A DNA stretch of 64,000 nt from MWCR01 sp049325475 (lineage in GTDB: Bacteria > Patescibacteriota > Patescibacteriia > 2-12-FULL-60-25), in assembly GCA_049325475.1 (NCBI GenBank), contig JBMOLN010000004.1, positions 62,001 to 126,000 of the forward strand, written 5' to 3'. The notes under the pieces are model-generated. The model ran no database searches, was not told the DNA's origin, and saw only the letters and a list, made by a program, of their open reading frames with translations. The position numbers and the translations under genes were made by a program. Shown piece after piece: positions 1 through 8,498 of this stretch. Numbering within the stretch: the first letter of the stretch is position 1; each line of letters starts with the position of its first letter.

Positions 1-397
1 CTCTGGCGATGGTGATGTGAGGCAGCCAAGGTTTGCGGTCAATTTGCGGCGCCATAAGAGATGTCATGTCCACAATGTTTGCAACCGTATCTTGCCAAGC
101 GGCCTTTTGTTCGGGTTCGCATATGGCAACATATCTAATGGGACGTTTTGCGGGAAAAGATTCAATTCCGGTAATTTTGAACGCTCCTTGCGGCGGAGTC
201 TCCAGAGCACTTCCAATCAGATGAGATAATTCAAGTAATTGCTTTTGTTCTATTTCACCAAAAAAGGCCAGGGTTATATGCCATTGGCCGGGGTCGGACA
301 ATTTTAAGATAGCACGCTCTTGCTGTGGTACTTGCCAAGCGTTTCTTAATTGTTCGCGGCAATCCGCCGGAATGGGAATTCCTAAAAAACAACGCAT
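1..397 (-). CDS. thpR: RNA 2',3'-cyclic phosphodiesterase (ThpR/LigT family), 3' end cut by window edge
   Basis: The reading frame opens with ATG at 397 and stays open to base 1, so about 132 N-terminal residues are visible and the C-terminus is missing. The translation begins MRCFLGIPIPADCREQLRNA and carries both family signatures: HITLAFFG at about residues 49-56 and PHITIAR at the truncated end, the two HxT motifs of the 2H phosphoesterase fold. Family members hydrolyse 2',3'-cyclic phosphates on RNA ends. The gene is co-oriented with the ATP synthase genes upstream of it, separated by 165 bp of spacer. The family assignment is firm; the physiological substrate is not known. Confidence 0.9.
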   Translation of the reverse strand, partial: MRCFLGIPIPADCREQLRNAWQVPQQERAILKLSDPGQWHITLAFFGEIEQKQLLELSHLIGSALETPPQGAFKITGIESFPAKRPIRYVAICEPEQKAAWQDTVANIVDMTSLMAPQIDRKPWLPHITIAR

Positions 398-562
398 TTA
401 CTTTAATTGCTAATGCCAAGAGCCAAATGCCAAATATTTGTATCGCTAAGCCATGCACCATGCGGTGATATGACTACGCGATTTTAGTAATATTATTAGT
501 ATCCCGAAGGGATCCCAAATATTCGGCATCTGTAATTTGTAATTTGGCATTGATATGTTTAT

Positions 563-1039
563 TTAGACTGGTCCGGTCTTGTCTGTCAATTCACTGTCAA
601 TGGGTAAAGATTTTGCTCTTTGTCCTTTTTCGACGCGGTATTTACGAGCCACTCGGTATCTGGCCAGTTCCCGTTCGAGCTCTGCGGCAGCGCGGGCAAA
701 GGCTTCGTCATTACCGCGGGCCGATTCGCGCATGACCTGTTCGGCTCTTGTTTTGGCTCTTTCGATATCTTCAAGATTCAAATCCTCGCCTTTTTCAGCC
801 GTATCCGCCAGAACCGTAATATTATTTTTATCGTCAACTTGTATGAATCCTCCTGATACGGCTACATCGACCGTTTGTCCTTTTTGTTTAAGCATGGCTA
901 CTCCGGGAACCAATTGTGCAACCAATGGAATATGCCCCGGCAAAATTGTAATTTCACCATCCATGGTGGGGAGCGTGACTTGATCGGTTTCTTGCTCGAA
1001 AACTATTTTTTCGGGGGTTATTAATTTGAATTGCAACAT
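563..1039 (-). CDS. atpC: ATP synthase F1 epsilon subunit
   Basis: 158 residues, opening MLQFKLITPEKIVFEQETDQ, the usual N-terminal beta-sandwich of epsilon, followed by the helical C-terminal region (about 85-145) that regulates ATPase activity. It sits in the F1 central stalk with gamma. It is the last gene of the atpIBEFHAGDC operon, the standard bacterial position. No Shine-Dalgarno sequence precedes the ATG; instead the 34 bases between atpD and atpC are a short word array of the GTCGATAAGTCGTAAGTC type. The C-terminal tail (roughly the last 15 residues) is less conserved. Confidence 0.95.
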   Translation of the reverse strand: MLQFKLITPEKIVFEQETDQVTLPTMDGEITILPGHIPLVAQLVPGVAMLKQKGQTVDVAVSGGFIQVDDKNNITVLADTAEKGEDLNLEDIERAKTRAEQVMRESARGNDEAFARAAAELERELARYRVARKYRVEKGQRAKSLPIDSELTDKTGPV

Positions 1040-1073
1040 AGAATAACGTCTATACGTCGATAAGTCGTAAGTC

Positions 1074-2438
1074 TTAAGCGGTGACTTCGTCGATGCCGCC
1101 TTTCATGTAAAAAGACTGTTCGGGTTTGTCATCATGTTTGCCCTCCAGTATTTCTTCGAAGCCAGTTATGGTTTGTTCCAATGAAACGTATTTGCCCGGA
1201 TTATTGGTGAATACTTCCGCGACGAAGAACGGCTGGGACAGGAATTTTTGAATGCGCCGGGCGCGCGCAACCAGGAGTTTGTCTTCTTCGGAAAGTTCAT
1301 CCATGCCCAAAATTGCAATAATATCTTGCAAGTCTTTATATCGCTGGAGAACTTTTTGAACACCGCGGGCGACTTTATAATGGCGCTCGCCGACGATTTG
1401 CGGATCAAGGATTGTTGACGAAGAATCAAGCGGGTCAACAGCGGGATAAATACCAAGCTCGGTGAGTTGGCGGGTCAGCACAACGGTTGAATCCAAATGG
1501 CCAAAGGTTGTTGCGGGAGCCGGGTCGGTAAGGTCGTCAGCCGGCACGTAAACAGCTTGAACGGATGTGATGGAGCCCTTTGTGGTTGATGTTATTCGTT
1601 CTTGGAGGTTGCCCATTTCGGTCGCTAATGTTGGCTGATAACCCACGGCCGAAGGAATGCGGCCCAAAAGGGCGGATACTTCTGAACCGGCTTGGGTGAA
1701 GCGGAAGATATTATCGATAAAAAGTAAAACATCCTGATTTTCCTCGTCGCGGAAATGCTCGGCGATGGAAAGGCCGGTTAGAGCAACGCGGGCGCGAGCT
1801 CCGGGCGGTTCATTCATCTGACCAAAGACCAAAGCGGTTTTATCAATAACACCTGATTCATTCATTTCTTCCCAAAGAGCATTGCCTTCGCGGGTTCGTT
1901 CACCTACTCCGGCAAAAACCGAGTAGCCGCCGTGTTCGGTGGCGATGTTACGGATAAGCTCCATAACGATAACGGTTTTACCCACGCCGGCACCGCCAAA
2001 AAGACCGATTTTACCGCCTTTTAAGAACGGACAAATAAGATCAACGACTTTAATACCGGTTTCCAGAATTTCGGTTTTGGTGGATTGTTCGGCAAATGAA
2101 GGTGCCGGACGGTGAATCGGAGCTCGTTTTTCGGCTTTGACCGCCCCTTTTCCGTCGATGGCATTGCCGGATACATCAAACATTCTGCCTAAAGTGTGTT
2201 TACCGACCGGAACAGAAATCGGTGCGCCGGTGTCTGTAACTTCCATGCCTCTTTCCAAGCCGTCTGTACTGGACATGGCTATGGTGCGAACTTCTCCTTC
2301 ACCAAGATGCTGTTCAACTTCAAGAGTTAATGTACCCTTTTCTTGTTCAATGGTGAGGGCATTGTATATTGCCGGGGGTTCTCCTTCGAAGGAAACATCT
2401 ACAACCGGTCCGATTACTTGTATTATTTTTCCTTTCAT
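1074..2438 (-). CDS. atpD: ATP synthase F1 beta subunit (catalytic)
   Basis: 454 residues, normal length for beta. The Walker A motif GGAGVGKT lies at about 148-155, the catalytic-site signature GERTREGN follows near 180-187, and the ALLGRIPSAVGYQPTLA stretch near 255-271 is typical of beta. It holds the three catalytic nucleotide sites of F1. It lies between gamma and epsilon as in most bacteria. The ATG at 2438 has no ribosome-binding site; the 55 bases upstream, between it and atpG, contain a CGTCGATACGTC word array. The assignment is certain from sequence. Confidence 0.98.
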   Translation of the reverse strand: MKGKIIQVIGPVVDVSFEGEPPAIYNALTIEQEKGTLTLEVEQHLGEGEVRTIAMSSTDGLERGMEVTDTGAPISVPVGKHTLGRMFDVSGNAIDGKGAVKAEKRAPIHRPAPSFAEQSTKTEILETGIKVVDLICPFLKGGKIGLFGGAGVGKTVIVMELIRNIATEHGGYSVFAGVGERTREGNALWEEMNESGVIDKTALVFGQMNEPPGARARVALTGLSIAEHFRDEENQDVLLFIDNIFRFTQAGSEVSALLGRIPSAVGYQPTLATEMGNLQERITSTTKGSITSVQAVYVPADDLTDPAPATTFGHLDSTVVLTRQLTELGIYPAVDPLDSSSTILDPQIVGERHYKVARGVQKVLQRYKDLQDIIAILGMDELSEEDKLLVARARRIQKFLSQPFFVAEVFTNNPGKYVSLEQTITGFEEILEGKHDDKPEQSFYMKGGIDEVTA

Positions 2439-2493
2439 ATTTTTTAATATCGTCGATACGTCGTAAGTCGATACGTCAGACGCTAGACTTTAG

Positions 2494-3453
2494 TTAATTT
2501 TCTAATGCTGCTTTGCCGGCGGATATTTCGGAGATTTCCGCAGTGATGCCGGCTTGGCGGGCTTGGTTAAATGTAAGAGTTAAATTTTCAATCATTTCAT
2601 TTGCTGAGTCCGTAGCGCTTCTCATGGCCATCATGCGGGCCGAATGCTCGGAGGCTGTTGATTCGAGCATGGCTTGATATAAACGAGTATCGATTAATCT
2701 TGGCAATATCTGATCCAGAACGTATCTCGGGGTTGGTTCAAATGTCACCTGATAATCCAAAAGATATTTTTCCGCATGTTGTCTATCGTATTCCATTCTT
2801 TGTTGAGGGGTTAGATCTTTCCTCGGATCGTAATCTTCTTCGTTATCAATATCATTAAATGCTTCGAGCTCGGCTTCGGGAATGACAGGCAATAGCTGAA
2901 CTATGGTAGGAACTTGAGTTATTGTGGATTGAAAATCCGAATAACCCAAAAAAATTCTATCGGCTTTACCGTGTAAAAATTCATCGTAAACCAGTTTGCC
3001 CGCGCTTTTGGATCGTTCAAAACTTGGCGAGTTGGCAATGGAAGGGAAAGAGGCGACAATTTTAAGTCCTTGCCGGCGGATTGCCGCTTCGGCTTTTTTG
3101 CCCACGGTGACAACGTCAACGGCTTCTTCGCGGGTTTTAATGAATTCAATGCATTTTTTGGCCAATTGTGCGTTAAAAGCTCCGCAGAGTCCACGGTCTG
3201 AAGCAACAATAATCAAGATGCTCTTTTTTGCTTCGCGCCGGCCGTAAAGCAATGGATGTGATTTTTGATTGATAAGAGGGCGGATGTCGTCTACGATTCT
3301 TTTTATATTGGAACTATAATGACGGCTGTCTACTGTCATTTGTACAGCTTTGCGCATTTTGGCACCGGCAACCAATTCCATGGCTTTGGTGATTTTGCGT
3401 GTATTTTTTATGGATTTTATTCGGGCTTTAATGCTCCTGGTATTTCCGGCCAT
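2494..3453 (-). CDS. atpG: ATP synthase F1 gamma subunit
   Basis: 319 residues, longer than the typical 285-290. The N-terminal helix (TRSIKARIKSIKNTRKITKA) and the C-terminal helix (SATDSANEMIENLTLTFNQA) that form the coiled rotor shaft are both clear. The extra length is an acidic, hydrophilic insertion around residues 200-235 (EEDYDPRKDLTPQQRMEYDR) in the globular Rossmann-like part. Two bases separate it from atpA. It is the rotor subunit linking the c-ring to catalysis; the role of the insertion is unknown. Confidence 0.96.
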   Translation of the reverse strand: MAGNTRSIKARIKSIKNTRKITKAMELVAGAKMRKAVQMTVDSRHYSSNIKRIVDDIRPLINQKSHPLLYGRREAKKSILIIVASDRGLCGAFNAQLAKKCIEFIKTREEAVDVVTVGKKAEAAIRRQGLKIVASFPSIANSPSFERSKSAGKLVYDEFLHGKADRIFLGYSDFQSTITQVPTIVQLLPVIPEAELEAFNDIDNEEDYDPRKDLTPQQRMEYDRQHAEKYLLDYQVTFEPTPRYVLDQILPRLIDTRLYQAMLESTASEHSARMMAMRSATDSANEMIENLTLTFNQARQAGITAEISEISAGKAALEN

Positions 3454-3455
3454 AA

Positions 3456-4976
3456 TTATTTATTGATATAAGCTGTGTTCCAGTCTTCGATTGCCTTGGT
3501 TAAAGCTTTTTCAGTTTCTTCGTTGAGTTCTTTTTTGTCTTGCACGAGATTCAGAACATCTTCAGCTTCATCGTTGAGATAGTTGTGCAATCCTTCTTCC
3601 CATTCGGTGATTTTATCAATTTCAACTTGGTCGCACAAACCCCGCGTCACGGCAAAAAGCGATGCTATTTGATGCGCCAGAGACATTGGCGCGTATTGAC
3701 CTTGCTTTAAGATCTCAACCGTTCTGCGGCCTCTTTCGATAAGCTTGCGGGTGCCCTCGTCCAAGTCGGTGGCGAATTGAGCAAACGCTTCAAGTTCCCT
3801 GAATTGCGCCAAATCAAGACGAACCGGGCCGGCAATCTTTTTCATGATTTTAAATTGAGCAGCTCCGCCGACGCGAGAAACAGACAAGCCGACGTTCAAT
3901 GCCGGACGTATGCCTCTGTAAAAAAGGTCGCTTTCCAAAAAAATCTGACCGTCTGTGATGGAAATCACGTTTGTGGGAATGTATGCGGAAACATCACCGG
4001 CTTGGGTTTCGATAATTGGCAGAGCGGTTAATGAACCATTGCCGTGTTCTTTGCTTAAGCGGACGGCCCTTTCCAAAAGTCTGGAGTGAAGATAAAAAAC
4101 ATCACCCGGATAAGCTTCGCGGCCCGGAGGTCGGCGCAATAACAGCGAAACTTCACGGTAAGCCCAAGCGTGTTTGGAGAGATCGTCGTAAACAACCAGA
4201 GCGTCCTTGCCCTGATCCATGAAAAATTCGCCAATGGCACAACCGGCATACGGAGCGATGTATTGCAGTGAAGCCGGGTCTGAAGCCGTGGCTGATACAA
4301 CGATGGTGTATTCCATGGCTCCCATTTCTTTGAGTTTGGCAACGATTTTGGCAACTTTGGATTCTTTTTGACCGATCGCAACATAAATGCAAGTGACATC
4401 TTTGCCTTTTTGATTGATGATTGTGTCGATGGCTATGGCAGTTTTGCCGGTTTGCCGGTCGCCGATGATGAGTTCGCGCTGGCCGCGGCCGATGGGAATC
4501 ATGGAATCAACGGCTTTGATGCCGGTCATAAGCGGAGTGTCAACCGGATGACGGGTCATAACGCCGGGAGCGATTTTTTCGATCGGATATACTTTTTCTT
4601 CAGTATATTCGGGTTTGGCATCAAGCGGCTTGCCCAAGGGGTCAACAACACGGCCCAAGAGATCATTTCCTACCGGGATAGAAAGAATTTTGCCGGTGGA
4701 TTTTACTGTTTGTCCGGTTTTGATGCCTTGATCTTCGCCAAGAATCATGGCGCCAACGCGGTCATGTTCCAGGTTTAGCGCAACTCCCATGGTTCCGTCT
4801 TCAAATTGAAGCATTTCCATGGATTTTGCATGCCGTAAGCCGCTAATGGATGCAATTTTATCACCTACTTCTCGAACAATACCGATTTCTTCGGTAGATG
4901 TTTTTGCCCTAAAGGACTTGATTTGCTCTGTGAGCTCTTGTGAGATTTTGGCCGCAGCCGTTACATTGGTTTTCAT
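3456..4976 (-). CDS. atpA: ATP synthase F1 alpha subunit
   Basis: 506 residues, full length. The non-catalytic P-loop GDRQTGKTA is at about 171-179, and the conserved arginine-finger region (LNVGLSVSRVGGAAQ) is present near 360-375. It alternates with beta in the F1 hexamer. The start overlaps the end of atpH by four bases (ATGA), indicating translational coupling and confirming TGA as a stop codon in this genome. No separate promoter is visible. Confidence 0.98.
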   Translation of the reverse strand: MKTNVTAAAKISQELTEQIKSFRAKTSTEEIGIVREVGDKIASISGLRHAKSMEMLQFEDGTMGVALNLEHDRVGAMILGEDQGIKTGQTVKSTGKILSIPVGNDLLGRVVDPLGKPLDAKPEYTEEKVYPIEKIAPGVMTRHPVDTPLMTGIKAVDSMIPIGRGQRELIIGDRQTGKTAIAIDTIINQKGKDVTCIYVAIGQKESKVAKIVAKLKEMGAMEYTIVVSATASDPASLQYIAPYAGCAIGEFFMDQGKDALVVYDDLSKHAWAYREVSLLLRRPPGREAYPGDVFYLHSRLLERAVRLSKEHGNGSLTALPIIETQAGDVSAYIPTNVISITDGQIFLESDLFYRGIRPALNVGLSVSRVGGAAQFKIMKKIAGPVRLDLAQFRELEAFAQFATDLDEGTRKLIERGRRTVEILKQGQYAPMSLAHQIASLFAVTRGLCDQVEIDKITEWEEGLHNYLNDEAEDVLNLVQDKKELNEETEKALTKAIEDWNTAYINK

Positions 4977-5506
4977 ACTAAATGTTGTTGTAATTGTTCA
5001 AGTTTTGATTGTATGGTTGATCTGAAGCGCCACTCGCCGCAGATTATCTCCAGTCCGCCGATTATGCCGGGGTCGGTTTTATATTCAAGCTCAAGGTTAT
5101 TTCCAAATTTTTTCTTTAAAGCATCCATTAATTTTTCTTTAAGACCATCATTCAATTCAATGGCGCTGATTACTTGGCAGATGTTATAAGAGGCTTGCTC
5201 CTGGGCTGATTTGATCAAAGCTTCCATTAAATCATTTAATTGATGGAGGGCGTTGTTTTTCAGCAATATCGCCAAAGTATTTTTCGCGTATTCGTGAATA
5301 CCCTGCGTCGCCTTATCCAAAGCTTGCAGACGGTTTTCGAGATCTACAGAAGGATCGGATAATAAATCCTGAACAGCCGGGTTTTTGGAGACGGCCTCTT
5401 GTAAAATACTCATGTCAGAAAGATAACGTTTAACCAAATCCGCCTCTGCCGCTGCGGCGACTCCGGCATTGGCGATATCTTTAATTTTTCGTTGTTTTAA
5501 TCCCAT
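4973..5506 (-). CDS. atpH: ATP synthase F1 delta subunit (OSCP)
   Basis: 177 residues, the usual length for delta. An N-terminal helical domain (about 1-105) is followed by the C-terminal segment with the conserved pattern DPGIIGGLEIICGEW at about 144-158, the hallmark of the family. Delta clamps the b-subunit stator to the top of F1. It overlaps atpA by four bases and lies two bases after atpF, so these genes are probably translated as a coupled block. Confidence 0.95.
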   Translation of the reverse strand: MGLKQRKIKDIANAGVAAAAEADLVKRYLSDMSILQEAVSKNPAVQDLLSDPSVDLENRLQALDKATQGIHEYAKNTLAILLKNNALHQLNDLMEALIKSAQEQASYNICQVISAIELNDGLKEKLMDALKKKFGNNLELEYKTDPGIIGGLEIICGEWRFRSTIQSKLEQLQQHLV

Positions 5507-5508
5507 AA

Positions 5509-6009
5509 TCAGGCTGTTTCGATATCACGGATTGCGTCTTGAACCAGTTTTTCTTGAGCTTCATTATCAAGATTGGCGATGATTTTTCCGGTTGCAGCTT
5601 TTATTAAAACAGCCAGATCTTGTTTTAAGGCAAGGTATGAAGCATTGCGTTCGCTTCGGATCTGTTCCTTGGCTTCATCAATATGATGCTCGATTTCTTC
5701 TTTAGCCATGCGCATTTTGTCCTCATTGATTTTGTCGGCTTTTTTCTTGGCTTCATCAATAATCTGCAACGCTTGCTTGCGGGCATCGCCCAGGGCTGCG
5801 TTTCTTTCGGATTCAATGCTTTGCAGCTGCTCTTCGGCTCGTTTGGCATCCTCCACGCCTTTGCGGATTTTTTTACGGCGAGCTTCCAGGGCGGCTGAAA
5901 TGGGCTTCCACGCAAACGTGCGCAAGATTAAAAACAGAATCGTAAAATTGATAAGCTGGGCTATAAACAGCTTCCAATCGATTCCTAACTTTGTGAGCAT
6001 TTCAGACAT
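5509..6009 (-). CDS. atpF: ATP synthase F0 b subunit
   Basis: 166 residues from the ATG at 6009 (MSEMLTKLGIDW). One membrane helix at about 13-31 (FIAQLINFTILFLILRTFAW) is followed by a long charged coiled coil rich in A, E, K and R that forms the peripheral stalk. A longer reading frame to 6036 exists, but its extra residues are translated from the GTGACAAGTGACAAG word array upstream, so the shorter start is preferred. No Shine-Dalgarno sequence is visible, because the array abuts the start. Confidence 0.93.
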   Translation of the reverse strand: MSEMLTKLGIDWKLFIAQLINFTILFLILRTFAWKPISAALEARRKKIRKGVEDAKRAEEQLQSIESERNAALGDARKQALQIIDEAKKKADKINEDKMRMAKEEIEHHIDEAKEQIRSERNASYLALKQDLAVLIKAATGKIIANLDNEAQEKLVQDAIRDIETA

Positions 6010-6085
6010 ATGGTAGTGACAAGTGACAAGTGACAAGTGACAAGTGACAAGAGCAATGCCCTTGTTACTTGGTACTTATACTCGT

Positions 6086-6355
6086 TTAGACAAACTTAAT
6101 AATCAAAGCCACGACTAAAGCGTAAATGGCGATAGCCTCGATAAAAGCTGCGCCGATAAGCATAGCTGTTTGCACCTTGGAAGCTGCTTCGGGATTGCGG
6201 CCGATGGATTCCATGGCTTTGGCGCCGACTTTAGAAATGCCCAGTGCCGGGAACATGCCTCCGACAGCGATTGCGAAGGCCATTGCAATTAAGCGTACCG
6301 ACTCTAAGTTGCTTGTTACAGCTTCTGTGGCTGCGTGTGCTATTTCGTTTTCCAT
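6086..6355 (-). CDS. atpE: ATP synthase F0 c subunit
   Basis: 89 residues forming a two-helix hairpin. Helix 1 holds the glycine/alanine-rich AIAVGGMFPALGISKVG, the polar loop is GRNPEAA, and helix 2 contains the ion-carrying glutamate in FIEAIAIYALV (about residue 73). There is no serine or threonine directly after this glutamate and no obvious glutamine partner in helix 1, so proton rather than sodium coupling is more likely (inference from known c-ring motifs). The N-terminus of about 15 residues is longer than usual. Confidence 0.96.
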   Translation of the reverse strand: MENEIAHAATEAVTSNLESVRLIAMAFAIAVGGMFPALGISKVGAKAMESIGRNPEAASKVQTAMLIGAAFIEAIAIYALVVALIIKFV

Positions 6356-6500
6356 AAATTCATTAAATTAGCAATTAGCAATTATGAATTAGAAATTCTT
6401 ACAGTTTCTACGCTACGACTGTGATTATTTTTTGTTTTATGTCGTCGTGATTGTAAGGAATTGAGAGGAAACGCAAAATTTGCGGTTCCATGGCAATTCC

Positions 6501-7346
6501 CTACTTGCCGTTTAATGGAACTACACCGCCGGGCTTGCCGCCGAATGTGGCCTTGGAGTAGTCCGCGCGAGGAGCATGCTCTTCTTCGTGTTCGTGGCCG
6601 GTTGTGGCCATATTCAAGAATACAATCGTGAGAGTTGAAAAAACCAGAGCCTGTACAAATCCCACAAACAATTCAAGAAATAAAAACGGCAAGGGAGCTA
6701 AAAAAGGAGCTAAAAAGCCCATGACGGCCAATAAAACTTCACCGGCGAAAATATTGCCGAATAAACGAAAGCTGAATGATAAAACTTTGGAAAATTCAGA
6801 TATAAATTCAAGAATTCCCACAAAACTGCCAATGATGAAAGGCTTTTTCCATGGAGCCACAAAAAATTTGCCCCAGTATCCTTTCCAGCCTAAAAATCGG
6901 ATACCCATTACTTGAACAGAGATCATCGCAAAGATGGCTACTACGAAAGTAAAGTTTAAATCAGCGGATAGCGATCTGATAAATGGGATCAAAGCTTTTT
7001 CGCCATGATGCAAGCCCCAGACGCCAACCGAACCCAATCCCGGGACGAGTTCCAATAAATTAGATAATAAAACCACAAAAAATATTGTGGCCACTATGGG
7101 AAAAAATCTTTGGGTTTTCTTTTCATCTCCGGTAATGGATTGGACGAAGTCGTAGAAAAATTCCACAAAGACTTCCATGATTTGGGCTATTCCGCGCGGT
7201 GGTTCGTCAATGTTGATTTTATACAAAGTGACCAAAACCAGAGTTATTATTACAAAGAAGATCACCAAAGCCATGAGGATTGTGTTTGTGATGGGAAATC
7301 CTGCTATTGTTGCGATTACTTCCGGGCTGATTGAGATGATCAACAT
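6501..7346 (-). CDS. atpB: ATP synthase F0 a subunit
   Basis: 281 residues from the ATG at 7346 (MLIISISPEVIATIAGFPIT). Five to six membrane helices are visible. The essential stator arginine lies in SFSFRLFGNIFAGEVLL (about residues 185-201), the family signature. A longer frame to 7382 exists, but its first 12 residues translate an ACGTCCCACGTC word array, so I reject that start. The C-terminal 25 residues are hydrophilic and His/Glu-rich (GHEHEEEHAP), probably in the cytoplasm. Confidence 0.95.
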   Translation of the reverse strand: MLIISISPEVIATIAGFPITNTILMALVIFFVIITLVLVTLYKINIDEPPRGIAQIMEVFVEFFYDFVQSITGDEKKTQRFFPIVATIFFVVLLSNLLELVPGLGSVGVWGLHHGEKALIPFIRSLSADLNFTFVVAIFAMISVQVMGIRFLGWKGYWGKFFVAPWKKPFIIGSFVGILEFISEFSKVLSFSFRLFGNIFAGEVLLAVMGFLAPFLAPLPFLFLELFVGFVQALVFSTLTIVFLNMATTGHEHEEEHAPRADYSKATFGGKPGGVVPLNGK

Positions 7347-7390
7347 ACTTTCACGTCCCACGTCGAACGTCTTACGTCCCACGTCAGAGG

Positions 7391-7663
7391 TTATTTTTGG
7401 CTGACTTTGTTAATGATTTTTGTGGCTTTCATGCCTACTAGAATGGAAGAAGCGATTATAGACAGTAGAATGCCGATGAGTAAAAAAACCGGTGAACTTT
7501 CCAGATATCTATCCAGCATTCGTCCACCAAGGGCCAGCAAAACCAATGGAATGGCCATGGTATAGCCCATTTCCCAAGCAAATCCGAAGGCCTGCCAGAC
7601 GGTTAAGCCGTTATCCACAGGCTTGTCTTTTTGCGATATTTTAGTGCTGGGATCTTGTGTCAT
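7391..7663 (-). CDS. atpI: AtpI/AtpZ-like F0F1 assembly protein
   Basis: 90 residues with two membrane helices (about 33-50 and 58-78) and the family pattern FAWEMGYTMAIPLVLLALGG. AtpI/AtpZ proteins assist c-ring assembly or Mg/Ca supply to ATP synthase. It is the first gene of the operon, as in many bacteria. The sequence TTATCCACA, a perfect DnaA-box match, falls inside the gene at 7611-7619, probably by chance. No strong promoter was found in the 155 bases upstream. Confidence 0.85.
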   Translation of the reverse strand: MTQDPSTKISQKDKPVDNGLTVWQAFGFAWEMGYTMAIPLVLLALGGRMLDRYLESSPVFLLIGILLSIIASSILVGMKATKIINKVSQK

Positions 7664-7807
7664 GTTTAAAAGACGCCAAGATTTTACTTTCCTGCCTGAA
7701 AAATGTCAACCAGTATTTAAAATACGTTATCACGTTAACCAGTGGATCAGTTTATAACGAGAATATTCCGGTATACGGCTTAACTGGAATACAGGACAAC
7801 GTGTAAT

Positions 7808-7826
7808 TAAAAAACCGCGTTAGCGG
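7808..7826 (-). terminator. Intrinsic terminator overlapping the stop codon of the 7820 gene
   Basis: On the minus strand CCGC-TAAC-GCGG is followed by six T. The TAA in the loop is the stop codon of the upstream gene. The stem is short, with possible extra G-U pairs. Confidence 0.65.
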
Positions 7827-8362
7827 CCAGATTTGACAATTTTAGGATCGAGTTGCAGGGTGCGGAATTGCCATTCCGCGGAAAGATGATTGGTGAAGAT
7901 ATCGCCCATGAGGGGCAGTATGAAAAGCGCGCAGAGTTCGGTGTTGAATTTAAATAAAAACGGACTAAATACGAAAGCCGCCATTGTCCAAAACATCTGC
8001 AACTGCAGTTTTTTCATTTCCAACCGCAACTCTTCCAATGTCTCGCTGTTATAAGCGTGATCATTAAGAAATGTATAGAATTTTTCAGCCGGCAAGAATA
8101 CTCGTTTGAGATTTAATGCCGTCAGAGTGGCGATTACAGCAATGTAGCCAAGCAGAAATAGAGGAATATTAATGTCGTGATCGGGAAAGTATTTTTCGCT
8201 GTTAAACAGAATGTAGACACCGAAAAAGACCATGATGATTTGAGAAATTGAGATTAGCAGTCTTAAGAGTCTGTAAACCGTAATGATGTAAAGCCGAAAA
8301 AGAGATGCCAGCCACAAAATAGCCATGAGCACGATTTTGCTGAAGATGCGTGTTAACGCCAC
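7820..8362 (-). CDS. Unknown polytopic membrane protein
   Basis: 180 residues starting at a GTG (8362) preceded by a strong AAGGAGG site. Hydrophobic stretches at about 10-53 (two helices), 64-84, 120-138 and 142-155 suggest an integral membrane protein; the amphipathic segment 100-119 lies between. I do not recognise the family. It is monocistronic: a TTGACA promoter lies upstream and a hairpin whose loop contains the TAA stop lies at the end. This makes it one of the isolated, strongly signposted genes of this window rather than part of the ATP synthase operon. Confidence 0.7.
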   Translation of the reverse strand: MALTRIFSKIVLMAILWLASLFRLYIITVYRLLRLLISISQIIMVFFGVYILFNSEKYFPDHDINIPLFLLGYIAVIATLTALNLKRVFLPAEKFYTFLNDHAYNSETLEELRLEMKKLQLQMFWTMAAFVFSPFLFKFNTELCALFILPLMGDIFTNHLSAEWQFRTLQLDPKIVKSGR

Positions 8363-8390
8363 GTTCGCCTCCTTGTGAAGGAACTATGTA

Positions 8391-8419
8391 ATGATGGCAT
8401 TTTTTGGCTGAGTTGTCAA
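8391..8419 (-). promoter_or_regulatory. Sigma-70-like promoter of the 7820-8362 gene
   Basis: The minus strand reads TTGACA (8419-8414), 17 bases, then CATCAT (8396-8391, 4 of 6 to TATAAT). The GTG start and AAGGAGG site lie about 30 bases downstream. Confidence 0.6.
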
Positions 8420-8431
8420 TAGGAAAAGACG

Positions 8432-8496
8432 CTTGACTCTAGACCCAAGACTCAAGATGCAAGACTCGAGATACAAGATTAAAGACTCAAGATTCT
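8432..8496. repeat. Intergenic word array, AAGACTCAAGACTCG family
   Basis: About 65 bases of degenerate repeats of GACTC/AAGACTC/CAAGA words between tatD and the 7820 gene. The same family recurs at 18794-18842 and 26381-26433. Confidence 0.75.
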
Positions 8497-8498
8497 GG

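Noticed and set aside
7611..7619. DnaA box in atpI
   Set aside because: Inside a conserved coding sequence and single; chance match likely.
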